Source: Synchiropus splendidus (taxonomy: Eukaryota > Chordata > Actinopteri > Syngnathiformes > Callionymidae). From it: DNA of 64,000 nt. Under the pieces are notes generated by a model that ran no database searches, was not told the DNA's origin, and saw only the letters and a list, made by a program, of their open reading frames with translations. The stretch is from positions 42,261,437-42,325,436 of the forward strand of contig NC_071334.1 in NCBI RefSeq assembly GCF_027744825.2. The letters run 5' to 3'. This document shows, one piece after another, positions 1 through 12,165 of this stretch. Within the stretch, counting starts at the first letter, position 1. Each line of letters opens with the position of its first letter. Made by a program: the position numbers and the translations under genes.

Positions 1-1429
1 TGTAGAATAGACACCGTCAAATGATCATCCAGATGGAGGTAATGGGGAAGTTTTCCATATCAAGTGGAAACACACTTTACTTTGGTGTGCTAGTAGTGTG
101 CTTTCCCTCTCCCATTCTGTGGGAATGTCATGAATCTGTGCTTATTTTATTAACTGGTCTGCACGACTAATGGGGTGGATTTGAGAATCTGCTGTTGAAT
201 CTATTGCAGAGGTGGGCAGGTAAATAAAGGGCCTCATAATAAACTGTGACTGCTGTGAGGGGCCAAGCCAGAAGAAAGAGGGTGATGACTACAAAACATG
301 ACGGAAAAAATGCAAACATTAAATGTAAAAGTAAGTATATTAAGCATAAATAAGCCATGAACCCTATGAAAAATTATTTGTATGCAGTTTAACTGCAACA
401 AAATAAACGGAGCAGCCGTTTCCAAAAGACAAATAGGCAGTATATTAAAAAAATATTTTTAATTGCTTTTCAATACACACACAATGCAAATTAGGAGATA
501 AAAAAAAGAGAGAAATCTATATAAATATATTTACCCTTCAACCGGTAACTGGACCTGGACCAAAAAAAGTCAGGAAAATGACTACATCTCAGTTGTATAG
601 TTTTGATCAAGGGCCACATATGGCCCCTGGGCTGGCACTTTGCCCAGTTTTTTCAAACATCTCTGAACTAAGATATTAAAGGAACTTATCTTCTCCACAT
701 AATCTCAACAAAAATCTGTGGAAAAAAATTGTGTTTTTTTAAATCTAGTTTTGCCTTCACATTTTCCCCATAGTCAATCAACAGAATTAAGGTCACAACT
801 TTCTTTCAACATGAAGGCCAGACTGGGATGTTAACAATGCCGTGTGGTAAGCTTGTGACAGACTGCTGTTTGTAGTGTTTATAATATTAGTATTTGTATT
901 CTTAAAAACTCATTTTTATACAAACATTCCTTTTTTTGCAATAAACCTAAATACCCTAATACAACCTAAATTGTCCTTTAGTGCTAACAACCTTAGCGGT
1001 CGCCGTGGCCTGGATTTGGAGTCAAAATACAGCAAACGTTGTGCAAAGCATCTGCTTCGACTCTGCAGGGCAACAGGAGAGTTCCAATAAATCATCCATC
1101 ACAGGTTGAAGTGTTCAATTTTGGCCTCTTCATTTATCTTCAACCGTTGCTCACAGCAGGAACTGTAGAATCAAACAGTTTGACGTCTCTGACATTACTC
1201 AGGATCAGACTGAGGTCAGTAGTGAAAATACTGTACAAAGTGAATCTGAGGAACATAAAGAAGACATTGTTCAAAGTTTGTCATGAAAAAACCCCACAAA
1301 TTTTAATAAACAACTCTGAACATGGAGGAGTTCATGTGTGACTCGCTGTTTTAATGTCATCTTATAAATGCGATCTCAACTATACAGTAAACACTATTCC
1401 GAACAATCTTTGTGACTTTTTTGTCCAAT
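1..1429. other. Intergenic, nothing recognised
   Basis: AT-rich sequence. The short open frames show no recognisable domain, no codon-biased stretch and no plausible splice context. No microsatellite or clear repeat was identified. Confidence 0.5.
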
Positions 1430-2020
1430 CACCGTACATTCCCACAATCACTTCAGTCGCCTTTCGCCCGCCCCTCTGAGTGGCGTGTGTGGCGTCATAT
1501 TCCCTCCCTCCTTGATGAGATGAAGTCAACACTCACATTTGCCCACAAATATTGACACCCAGGGTTGAAAGTCGGATGTGAACAATTCTGAATCCGTTTA
1601 TAAATGTCCATATTCCCATGATTGAAATGCAGAATAGACGGAACTAAAAAGCAGAATTCACTTGTGCAACACGGCGTCACCCGAACACTATATGGGGCGG
1701 ACGTGAACAAACATGGCTGACCACAAGCTCCATCTCTCTCCAGGCTATTCCTGCCAGTCATCCCGACCATATCAGCAGTTGCTGTTTTAATTGGGTGTTT
1801 GTGTGAGCGGAGTTGTTCAACAGCTCATGAACACAGCCAACTAAAACGTAAAAACTACAAATTGACTCTAGTTTTTACAAGCAAAATTGCAAATGTCCTC
1901 ATTTCCACTTGTTGTTCTATAGGCATAAATGAATACAAATTTCAATTTTTTTCTAAATCTGCTGCAAAATCAGGCAATTTTGTACAAAGAAGATTGATAA
2001 ATGAATAGATAAACGAACAA
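1430..2020. repeat. Interspersed repeat family R1, copy 1
   Basis: Shares long diverged blocks with 6545-7260, 13630-13770 and 31830-32215. The shared blocks include a stretch with the phrases aacatggctgacc and catatcagc, an acccgaacacta block, and a tail block around aaattgactctagtttttac that recurs at 7108. No protein-coding capacity was recognised. The class is unknown; a decayed non-autonomous element is likely. Confidence 0.65.
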
Positions 2021-4001
2021 ATTAATTAATTAAAAAAAAACAGGTTGTGAAATCATTCAGGGACAAATACGTTTTGCCCAACATGTCTATTTGGATGTCA
2101 CATTAACAATGTGACTGATGCAAGCAAGTTCTGCTGAAGCTTCTCACTGCTCCTCCCAATGTGGAGCATTGCGGCCTGATTCTCTCATGACTACAGCTAC
2201 AGTACACAAAAGCTTACATTTCCTTGCAGGTAGGAAAAGATTGTAAAGCTATTGCAAATACTCAATACTACAATAATTATATTTGGTCAGCACTGGTTAC
2301 AGGTTATACCGGTGATTGCACATAAGACATCACCCTTCATAAAAATATGGCTTCAAAAATGGGGAATGACCAATGTTTTAAAGGTTTATTCACTTATCCC
2401 TGCCTCTTCTTCATGACTAATATGTGGGACTTTTATTATTGCTCTGGAGAGCGACTGCCATCTGCTGTACAATAGGAACGTTTAAAACGAAATATTTGGA
2501 TGACGTCAGGATAATGATTATGGGTTCAAAAGAAGAAAGAAAGTCAAAGTGTTGAGGGGTGTCAAGGTACACAAAAATTGTGGTTCAGTGCAGGTCTCAG
2601 TTCTGAAGCTTTGGTTCAGTATATTTTTGTTTTAGCAAGGGACGCAAATTCAATGCAACACTTGTTCACTAATTTTAAAGAACATTTAAGGACAGTTGCT
2701 GGTCTTTAAAACTGCATCATGCATGCAGCCTTCAAGCTAAACATGTGGTTTCAACAATATTTGGACAAACAAACTGATTTTGGCGACAGATTGCAGTAAT
2801 GCCAAGAACATAAACTCTGCCGCCTCTTCGCTACTGAGTTTATTGTATGTCTCAGCACTTCTGTCATGCAGCAGTGACATCACGCTTCTGTCCGAGTAAA
2901 CACACATGATGAGAAGGGTGGTTGTAAACCAAGAAGATTCCTACACTGAGTGAGCAGTTGAAGCATGTGCTTCTGCTGACTTTAAATCTGGAAATGTGCT
3001 CAGCGATGCAGTTGTGTGTTACAGCTGGTTACGAGGCTTCACGTGTCAACATATATGATCAAATTCCTCTCTATACTCTTAGAAAGACATGATACAGAAG
3101 ACACGTCACTAAGGATCTTGTTGATTGTTGATCTTCCAGTTGTTGATTTGTTGTGTACCATTACACTCCTAGTGTAAATGACACAAGGGAGAGGTTTGGC
3201 AAAAGTGTGCACTCTCCCAGTGCCTTTCCTGTGGGTTACGTAATTGGAGCTTGAGTTCTTAGTTTCTGTCCAGAATAACTAAATTGATGTATTTCAGTTA
3301 AAATTGTCTTTCTGTAGAGATTAGATCTTGGTGGAGTTCTGTGCCCTCCCTTGGATATTTGAACTTTAAAACAGTTTGTCATTCATTCCAGTGGTTTGGC
3401 CACTGTATGGCGCTTCTTTACGCTTGCAGGTGCTCTGTAACGCTAGTGCCGCATGCCGCATGACTGAACTCATTGCAGTCAGGGATATTTCAAACGGGAG
3501 TTATGCAGATAAACTCAACTCTGTGCGCTCTTAAGCACCTTTCTCATTATACAGTACTACAAATACAGCACATTTTAGGTTTCTGTTCTTTAACTATACC
3601 TTTCAAGCTTCATGGAACAAGTTCTTCAATGTTTAGAAGTTGGGGATCCACTTCAATAATACATCAAGCATCTCTTTAGAATCCTCCCTTCGGTGGTGAA
3701 TTTAGGGAAAGACTGCCGGCTGAGACGGAAAAAAAAAAACATGCTGCAGGGCTCGGATTCCCCATCTGGTGTGTGACACCTCAGAACCCAGCAGCACACA
3801 TCTGCTGCTGGGTCGCGTCTTGAGAGCAAAACTCCCAAAAACAGTCTAATTTAAAAAGTTTCAAGAAGGAACTATCTGGATTATATGAAGATGAAAAACT
3901 TCATGCTGTTAACTAAATCTAATTGCACTAATTGGAGTACTTAAGTATACTTGAAGCAGAGTCAAAAACGTTTATATATTAAACAGGAGCTATTATTCGA
4001 A
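2021..4001. other. Intergenic, nothing recognised
   Basis: Unique-looking AT-rich sequence with no ORF of recognisable content. It leads into the foldback structure that begins near 4002. Confidence 0.45.
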
Positions 4002-4129
4002 GGCAAGCCAGGGGAAGGGCAGTCCGACAATCGGTGTTGTGGCCATTGTATTGAGTCTTTGGATTTTCTAAATGTTATATATATAAAATTGAGAAAATCC
4101 AAAGACTCAATACAATGTGAAAACCGTCG

Positions 4130-4226
<97 letters not shown>

Positions 4227-4461
4227 GAAAATTTAGAAAAATGAGAAAATCCGAAGACTCAATACAATGGCCACAACAGCGATTGTCGGACTGCCCTCCC
4301 CCTGGCTTGCCATATATATATATATATATTCAAATCTGCATTATTGAATCTGGAACAGATCAAGTAATTAGACAAAGACAAACTTCTAAAATTGAGATGA
4401 AAGATGAATTTCATTTGATTGTTTGTACATATTCCAGTTAAATGACGACGGTTTTCACATT
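4002..4461. repeat. Nested inverted-repeat (foldback) structure with (TA)n core
   Basis: A roughly 69-bp arm at 4002-4070 is repeated in inverted orientation at 4243-4311. A shorter inverted copy of its inner part lies at 4091-4117. A second 20-bp inverted pair sits at 4113-4132 and 4442-4461. A (TA)n tract of about 90 bp (4132-4223) forms the centre and another short TA tract lies at 4312-4329. Arms can be aligned base by base with few mismatches. This could be a foldback transposon or MITE with a nested rearrangement. No transposase was seen. Confidence 0.8.
4132..4223. repeat. (TA)n microsatellite
   Basis: Uninterrupted alternating TA for about 90 bp inside the foldback structure. The poly-IY frame across it is a repeat artefact and not a gene. 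Confidence 0.97.
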
Positions 4462-4469
4462 TTAAAAAA

Positions 4470-6544
4470 GGGGGTCAAAAAAACTACGGACCAATTCATG
4501 CCATCAGGGGGCGCTCAAAGTCAACATTACATTGTACAGTAGCTCCCGTGGCTGAGAAAGGTGAGTCGATTAGCTTCAGAACACATTCTCCTCCATAGGA
4601 AACAAGACCACATCTATTTAGGGTAGCTAAAAGAACATACTTTGCTTTTCTGTTTGGAGGTATGGAGAGTAAGCAGCAAACAGAGCGTCTTGGTTGCCAT
4701 GGAAACACAAGCATCCCAACCCAGTTTTCACACAAATAAAATGTTAAATGAGTGAGGGTGATTTCACAAATTGTATCTACTACTGTACATGAGGTATGTG
4801 GTGGTGAGTTCCTTTCAGCAGGAATTGTGTTTGGGTTTGTTCAAAGATGAGTGGTTGCATTGAGGAGTGTGTAATGTTTACCCGTGGATCACTTGGTTCT
4901 GCTAGCTTCCACAGATGACCTTCACAGCAACTAGGTGGCTGCATCTCTGTGTAAACATTAAGGATGGGGAACAACAACCTTCAGCGTCACATATTGGCAA
5001 GTCCTCGTAACGATCTACAGAACTGAATACGTTTACACAGAAAACTCAAACAATTAATATTTTACTTTTAAGGCCCCCTATAATACAAAGCTGACCTTTG
5101 CTGACATGTTTCTATGCAAGTGTTAGGTTACAACTGACGCGCAATATTTGTGTCAAGAAACTAGTGGTCCGAGTGTGTGGCGTACGAGCCGCAGTCATTT
5201 AAAATAATTAAATAAGGTAAAACTTTTTTTTACAGTTTACTAAGATACCCATTTGTGGGTGCGAACACTCCAGAACAGAGTACTCAAACTTGAGGCCTAT
5301 GGGACATTTGTGGCCCTCATGACACAGTTCAGCAGCCTGCCACCATAACTAGATTAATGCTTACTGTTGATGTGGCTTTGATTATAAGTTGAAGATAGAC
5401 ATGACATGACCAATGACATAGTGCATGAACTACAATGAGACTCCTCCCTCCCTTCAGAACTTCAGGTAGAGGAGTGAACCACGGGTAGGCAGTTATTCAC
5501 TGGGATTGGCTGCACAATAGTAAACTATTGAAGACTCGTCTATTTAAAGAGGTTTACAGTTTTACTTCAGACTCTGAAGTAATTGTTGAGACAGGATTTG
5601 GATTTTACCAGGGTCATGGCCACAGAGACTTGGCTCCGCCTCTGTGCTGTGTCAGCACAACAATGCTCTGTTGATTAAACACAGTTTCAAAACAAGGATG
5701 AAAAACTCTCAAATAAAAAAAAGATGCAGTCTCTCTCAAGTAAATATTCAAAATACTGGATGTGTAAAGAACTTCATAATACAAAATGTATTTTGATACA
5801 CATTGCTTTATACCTTTCTGACCACTGAAACATAAGTCTTTCATTTACTTCTTCTCCTTTGAAAAAGAGCACATTCCATTGTCTTTTAAACAAAGCTTAA
5901 AAGCACGAATTAGTGCCTCTTCAAAAAAAGCACAGTGCTCCAAGGTTCATTCTCATTCTTCACAGCTGAGCGCATCATGGCATCCTCAGTGTCCCCAGAA
6001 TACAAAAGATGAAGGCAGAAGAAACAACCTTAGCATTCATCAAGACATCCTGGGCTGCTGCTCAGATGAGGAGTGCATTCTTGACATCGCTGCATTTAAA
6101 CTGTAAAGCGTCACGGTGAATCAAAGTCACACGGAAACCCAGGTTTTCCTGCAGGATAATGCTTGTAATTACAGGAGCTAATTTAAGTTTCATTTAATTC
6201 TCGACCAATGATGAGAGGCAGCCATGCATGTCCTGAGCAGCTCCACATATGGTGCTGGTGTGTTCTGCAGCCATTTGGAGTGTCAGTGGAAGGCAGCAGG
6301 GATGTGTCAACATCCAGCCTGCACGACGCTGCCGCACAATTGACTTGAGTCAGAATCAGCAGAGATTTACTGTAAAAAAAAAAAAAAGATGATAGCAGCG
6401 GTTGCAGGTCACAGCAACCAGAGTGGAACCCTGATTCATGATTCATCTTCCTGCTTTCATTCATGACGTGTTTTTGAAACCTAAAAATGGCTTTGGTTTT
6501 GCCATCATCTCAATCTTACTGCTTCAATTAATAGTCTTTCATTG
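4470..6544. other. Intergenic, nothing recognised
   Basis: No gene, RNA or clear repeat was recognised. Open frames are short and without domain similarity. Confidence 0.45.
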
Positions 6545-7260
6545 GCATTTACCAGTCCCTCCAGGAGATGGCGATGTGCAAATCACAACTATTAGCACAA
6601 TACCAACCAATGCCCACGAGTTATGCAATTTAGTCCAGTCACCACGAATTTACTGTTGGGAACTAAAAAGCAGAGCTCACTAGTGCTGTGCACCGTCACC
6701 CGAACACTACATAGGGCAGACGCAAACATGGCTGACCGTGAGATCCATCTCTCTCTCGGTTATTTCTGACACTCCACATCTCGACCCTGTGGAACATATC
6801 AGCACCTACTGTTTTAATTGGCCGCAAGCTGACACACACACAAACATTCCCCACCTTTACCTCTCAGACTCCACCCATCCAAATGTCTCCTCCCTTGTGA
6901 GGCGCTCCGGGACAAAACGGCTCACTACACAGTGTCAGCATGGAAACCGCTCACGGAAGATCATCATAAAAAAGACGGACTTATTTTGTCATCACTTTTT
7001 ATTTTGCATCTACATTTATTTATATATTTTGTCTTTGCACTCAAGGTGCTTTTGGCACATAAAGCATATTTTGTTAAAATCATTCCAGGAGAATTTCGTA
7101 GGCTAAAAATTGACACTAGTTTTTCACAAGCTGATTTGCAACCGTCCTTATTTCCCGTCATGTCGTTCCAGAACCATAAATCATGACGACTTTCTCTGGA
7201 TTTATTTTAATAACAAATCGGGCACAAAGTCGGATATTTCAATAAAAAAGAAGTCTGTGA
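6545..7260. repeat. Interspersed repeat family R1, copy 2
   Basis: Begins with a ccctccaggagatggc block that also opens the copy at 31830. It contains the acccgaacactac and aacatggctgacc blocks shared with copy 1, and a tail (about 7100-7180) resembling 1855-1930. This is probably a long copy with lineage-specific internal sequence. Confidence 0.65.
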
Positions 7261-10105
7261 CATCTTGATGTATGCCAAAATCACATTTTTATTCAGATTT
7301 CTATCCTTAAAAACACAGTGCTGCACACTCACACATCTGTTCACTCAATTGAACTGATTGTTAACTTAAAAATATATCTGTGGCATCTAATGCAAGTTCA
7401 GAGAAAAATGTTGTTTGGGTGCCCTAAATTACACTCGAAACCTATGTAACCTACGTTTGAAAGTCTGGTCAGACATTAGAATTCTACCATTAGAATATAA
7501 CCATCAATAAACAATTTATTTGTTCTTGTATTGGTGGCATATTAGCCTGCAATTAATCATTAAAGTACTTCAATGATTGATGTGTTCCCCAATCTAAAGT
7601 GTCACACAAAGTCTTAATATCTAAACCTTGTATTTGTTTTGTTTCTCAGTGTCAGTCAGAAATTGACATTTACTACTTTAACATAACACTTTAGTTATAT
7701 CAGTGTCATGTTTCCTTTGTCTAGTGTTTTTATTTAGTTATTTCCTGTGTGCCATTTCCTTTTACTTCTCTTCCTTCAGCTGCGCAGCAGCGCAGCTGGA
7801 TCCCATTCTGCTGATCAGACTCCAATGATTTCTTCACCTGGGTCCCAGTCTGCACTGCCAGATGGTTCATGTCCTCATGGTAAACTCTCTCAATCCTCCG
7901 CTCTCTCATACTCCCGTTTATATTCCAAATTCTGTGCGTACTTCATCTTCTTTCTGCCGCCTCCTTAGTTTGTTCTCCTCGCTCAGTTTTCTGTTTCTCC
8001 TCTTCCTCTTGTCATGACAGCCATGACAATCAGCTTGGGAGGCGAGGGGCCAGTCAAAAAGATCTGACTATGTTTGTGGTCAAGCTCTCTTCGATCCTTG
8101 GATTGGTTGTCAACTTGTGAACCCTACCACAAGTTCATGTATTATTTGACTTTTTTTTGTGTAAATCTGTGACATTCAAGATTTACAAACGAGGTATTGT
8201 CTTAAAGCTTGTTATTGCTAGCTTGTGTCCTTATAAACTCTGATCTGGTCAGGCTACATGTAATTTAATGCATTGGGCACAGGATTATTGATCTAGGTCA
8301 GTCAATCGAATTCAGCTAGATGATCAGAGGTCCTCTGTGCTTCCTGGAACCCATTTGCCCTGGTTATTGGATAAACTCTGGACTTGCATCCAACAGCAGA
8401 CACTCCAGCATGCAAACCCTGACACATCCAGTACATTCAGGGCAGGCCACGAAGGCTTCAGTCTTTGACACCCAAGGGAACGTGTGTCCTTTGTCACAGC
8501 AACTGGTTGTGCCATACTGGCAGCTTCAGCTAGGAGGCAGCAAGTGTGTGTGTGTGCATGAGCGTGGTAAGCAAAATAAGTGACAGAAGCACAGAAGAAA
8601 GAGAGAGCTTCACCCTATAGAAGACGTGATCAGAATCTTGATCAGCTGCAGCAGCTGCTTCATTTACATGAAATCCAAATGCTGCACTGAATTTCCTAAT
8701 ATTTGACAGGTAATGTCAAGGAACAAGACCAATGACGAAATGTATCAGTGCTTAAACTGTCGTCTTGTTGAAATATTGTAAGTCCAAACGATGAGATAAA
8801 GACTTTGGGTCGGAGAAAATCCAGCTAATTACAGGAGGAGAATGTGTTTATATGGCGCAAGCTGCACTGCAAAGCCAGAAATGATACTGGCGTCTCTTTA
8901 CTCTTCTATTGTGCAGGGAGGACATTGCTTCTGCTCATTAGTGTAGCGCAGCTGTCTTTCCTTAGCTACATAAATAATGCGCCACGCATCACATTATGGA
9001 ATAAAGTCCAAAAAGTTTTTTAAAAGTATAGAGACACCACTTCATTCTTTCATGAGTGACGACTGATACTAAACACTTATTGATTTAGTTTCATCTCATA
9101 CCAGGATCATTTCAAATAAGATGACGGTAAAAACAAAACCAGACAATGAAATGCAGACATTCTTACAATGAGAGTAATTGTTTGCTGTTCATTCCCAGTT
9201 ACTGTATGAGGGAGCAAAGACCTGTCCCAGTTATTGGGGTGAAAGGTGACTCAAACACCCTGGGTCAATTGAGTGTCCAGAAATACCAATGCAGCATCTG
9301 GACCATGGAAGAAATCCTGAAGTCCACTGAACACAGGTTCATCCAAAACTGTCTGGTCATAATTAAACAGCACATTTGGGCCGGTTCTCACTTCTTTAAC
9401 TCTCATTTTAAGGATAAAGTAACAACTTTACTGTACTTTGGTTTAAGTTTGGTCGAGATTCATAGTTAGGTAAATGTATTTGTTTTGGACAGTGATGCTG
9501 AGGGTGAGTTGTCGCAGGTCCTAGAGCAAGAGGATCCGCAAGCCAATGACTGGATCTGAGGGCAAGTGCATGTGGAGCCGTAGCTGTCTGAAGTCAGCCT
9601 TTACTTGACAAATGTAACGGAAAATGTGTTTGTCAAATGCAGTGCATTTCTGGAACATGATCTATTTGTGCACATCACACACTTACAAACTGTTCACTGC
9701 TCTCTGGCTGATCCCTCTTTCCCTGTGAAACCTGCTGTGTTCGTTTGCAGCATTTTGGTATGATGTTAGCCTCATACTGTTCTGTACAGTAGCCAGCAAA
9801 TGCAAAACACCCTCACGAATGCTCATACCAAAACACGACAACCTCAACTCACAAAACACATCTGCAAAAGCCGCAACTAATGAAATCGCTACAACCACAA
9901 TATTACTACATAAACCGCAACGGAAGTCATGATGGAAGTTAACGGACGGGAGCTGGAACGGAGGACCAAATGACTGACGGAGAAAGTAAGCTTAAGTGTT
10001 TGATGTTGTTTTCGGGTTTACAGAAATCTACAGAGTTTAAAAGTATTACCATGTCAACGAGTCCATGTACACATGCATGCTCTAGACCTCTATAATGTAA
10101 TGTTT
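7261..10105. other. Intergenic, nothing recognised
   Basis: AT-rich with short open frames only. No domains, tRNA-like folds or long tandem repeats were seen. Confidence 0.45.
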
Positions 10106-10134
10106 GTGAGAGTGCTCAGTCATCCGGGTCATTG

Positions 10135-10330
10135 CACAGCAAGGGTTTGAATCAGGTCAACCGGACTAGTAATAGTCAAAGAAAATGTTTCGCCTCTTTA
10201 TACAGAAGGCTTCGTCAGTTCTAAAGAGCTGGGTTGGAGTGCAGGCTTATATTAGACCAGCTGAATGGGCAAAGGTGTTAATGGACAGGAGTAGAACCAA
10301 TCCAGTGTGATGGATGTCAAAGGGTCAGCA
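10135..10330 (-). repeat. Left inverted terminal repeat of the Penelope-like element
   Basis: The sequence from gggtttgaatcaggtcaacc through the cgcctctttatacagaaggc block to the tggatgtcaaagggtcagc block reappears reverse-complemented at about 11940-12160. This long terminal copy is characteristic of Penelope-like elements. It carries the ribozyme-like core annotated separately. Confidence 0.8.
10181..10230 (-). ncRNA. Candidate hammerhead ribozyme core
   Basis: On the minus strand the terminus reads CTGACGA (10218 down to 10212), then GCC, a 13-nt loop, GGC, and GAAAC (10191 down to 10187). This gives CUGANGA - stem II - GAAA, the invariant hammerhead core. Penelope-like elements are known to carry hammerhead motifs in their terminal repeats. 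The opposite terminus (about 12070-12115) keeps the stem but has substitutions in both core boxes (GTGATGA, and CATGCG in place of GAAAC), so it is probably dead. Stems I and III and the cleavage site were not resolved by hand. Confidence 0.55.
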
Positions 10331-10350
10331 TTATGTTAATGGAGATCTGT

Positions 10351-10553
10351 TTACTGCTGTGTTCAGTGGATGGAACGGAGGGGGCATTCTGCTGGTGGAT
10401 TGTGGTCTCAGGTGTGAAGGACCTGTTGTTACAGTGGAGGGGATTTCCAGTGAAGGAAATTCCTCCTACTGATGTCCCGTAACAACACACCCCTGACACC
10501 ACAATCCACCAGCAGAATGCCTCCTCCGTTTCATCCACTGATCACGGCAGTTG
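10351..10553. repeat. Roughly 200-bp imperfect palindrome
   Basis: 10351-10416 pairs with 10486-10553 over about 66 bp with few mismatches; a ggcattctgctggtggattg block is mirrored by its complement near 10502-10521. The spacer itself continues the pairing (gttgttac with gtaacaac). The whole stretch could fold into one long hairpin. It lies inside the 5' part of the Penelope-like element, before the first recognisable RT block. It may be a separate MITE or an internal foldback of the element. Confidence 0.75.
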
Positions 10554-11939
10554 GGTCAGAAACACGTCAGACAGGCTATGACCAAGGCTGAGATGGATGT
10601 GTTATCCAAGGGCCTGAACTTTGCAGTTGCTCCAGAACGCATAACTGTAGTTGAGCTCATAACTGCCACAGAAACTGTCATACGCAACAACAAAATGTCG
10701 GACACTGATGTCTCACTTAAGCAGCATTATTAGCAGCATTAACTCGGTGACATACAACATTGCCAAACATCTAGCCACACCCTTGGAAGCATTGGTAGGG
10801 CACAACACCCACCACATCATCAATTCAACAGACTCAGCAGGCACAAAAGGCACAGGCAACTAAACTAGATGTGGATGAGACTATGGTCTCTTATGATGTC
10901 ACGTCCCTTTTCACGTGTTTCTCCACCAAACTAAGCGTTTTCGCCGCAGTAAAAAGGAAACTTAGCCATTATCTCAGTCTACCTGACAGAACCAGTCTCT
11001 CACCAGAGAACATATGTGAATTGTTTGTAACTATTTAAGACGGTTGACCCACGTGCAGCAGGGAGGAGACTGAGACCAAAGGTCGAGTCCAACAAGTGAT
11101 GCCGGTTGTTTTCTGGCCGGCGTTCAACTAGCCGTAGGATGATGCATGGTTAAGCTCAGGTGTGTGTGTGTCTGTGACACCTGTACGAGCTGGAAGAAGA
11201 CCCCCCAATCCTGGAAGAGAGGAGGAGAGAAAGGCAAGAGCAGGGAGCAGTCCAAAACAATAAGACTAGATGAAAGGGGTTTGTGACATTGTTGGACATT
11301 TGCCTCACCACCACCTACTTCCAATACAATGGATGATTTTACAGACAAGAACACGGTTGTGCAATGGGCTGCCCAGTGTCACCCATAGTTGCGAACCTGT
11401 ACATGGAGTTGAGAACACTGCTTTGGCTGCACACAAGGGCACACCACCAGCTGTTGGTTCAGATATGTTGACGACATCTGGGTCCTAAACAAAAATGCAC
11501 AGACCTTTACTTTGGAGAAACTAGACAAGGTCTCCACAAATGAATTGCCCAACACAGGAGAGCTAACTCCTCTGGACAAGTCTCAGCAGTCCATTTACAT
11601 CTGGAGGACAAGAAACACTCTTTTGCAGACAGCAATGTCCACATTTTGGCAAAAGAGAACCAATGGTTTGAAAGAGGAGTAAAAGAGGCCATTTTTGTCA
11701 AAGTGGAAAAACCCTCTCTAAACAGATGTGGAGGACTGAGACACCATCTTTCATACACATACAATGCTGTCCTGAACACCCTCCCCAGGCAGATTTAGCC
11801 ACTGATCTAGGCTTGGACAGGTCCTTCACACCTATACAGTGTGGCATCACATCTGAATAGCCCCAATATCTATCTGTGCTACGATCAGCATTTGCATTAA
11901 TAGCCCATTAATACTTATCCCCGTTGGGCGGGGACCCAT

Positions 11940-12165
11940 GAACACACCTCCATTAACGCAACACTGACCTTTGACATCACACTGGATTGGTTCTAGTCCT
12001 GTCCATCAACGCAATTGCCCATTCGACTGGCCTAATATCAGCCTGAACGCCAAACCAGCTCATTAGAAGTGATGAAGCCTTCTTGATAGGAGGCCATGCG
12101 TTTTCTTTGACTATCCCTAGTCCGGTTGACCTGATTCAAACCTTTGCTCTATAATGTAGGAGCTC
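11940..12165 (+). repeat. Right inverted terminal repeat of the Penelope-like element
   Basis: Reverse-complement counterpart of 10135-10330, diverged. It includes the ttctttgactat and ccggttgacctgattcaaacc blocks. Confidence 0.8.

Larger units (their letters stand above)
10106..12165 (+). mobile_element. Degraded Penelope-like retroelement
   Basis: Plus-strand reading frames, now broken by stops and shifts, carry Penelope-type reverse transcriptase signatures. An N-terminal SKGLNFAVAP block lies near 10610. A CAMGCPVSPIVANLYME block lies near 11359-11410. The RYVDDIW catalytic box lies at 11461-11481, with both aspartates kept. A WFERGVKEAIFVK block lies near 11667-11706 and a LRHHLS..YNAVLN block near 11730-11777. 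The termini (about 10135-10330 and 11940-12160) are inverted copies of one another, as in pLTR-bearing elements. No C-terminal GIY-YIG endonuclease was recognised, so the copy is defective. The match to the family is by remembered motif; the exact clade is not decided. Confidence 0.85.

Noticed and set aside
3951..4244. 97-codon frame with poly(Ile-Tyr)
   Set aside because: Produced by the (TA)n microsatellite. The same applies to frames over 45911-46114 and 49282-49482.
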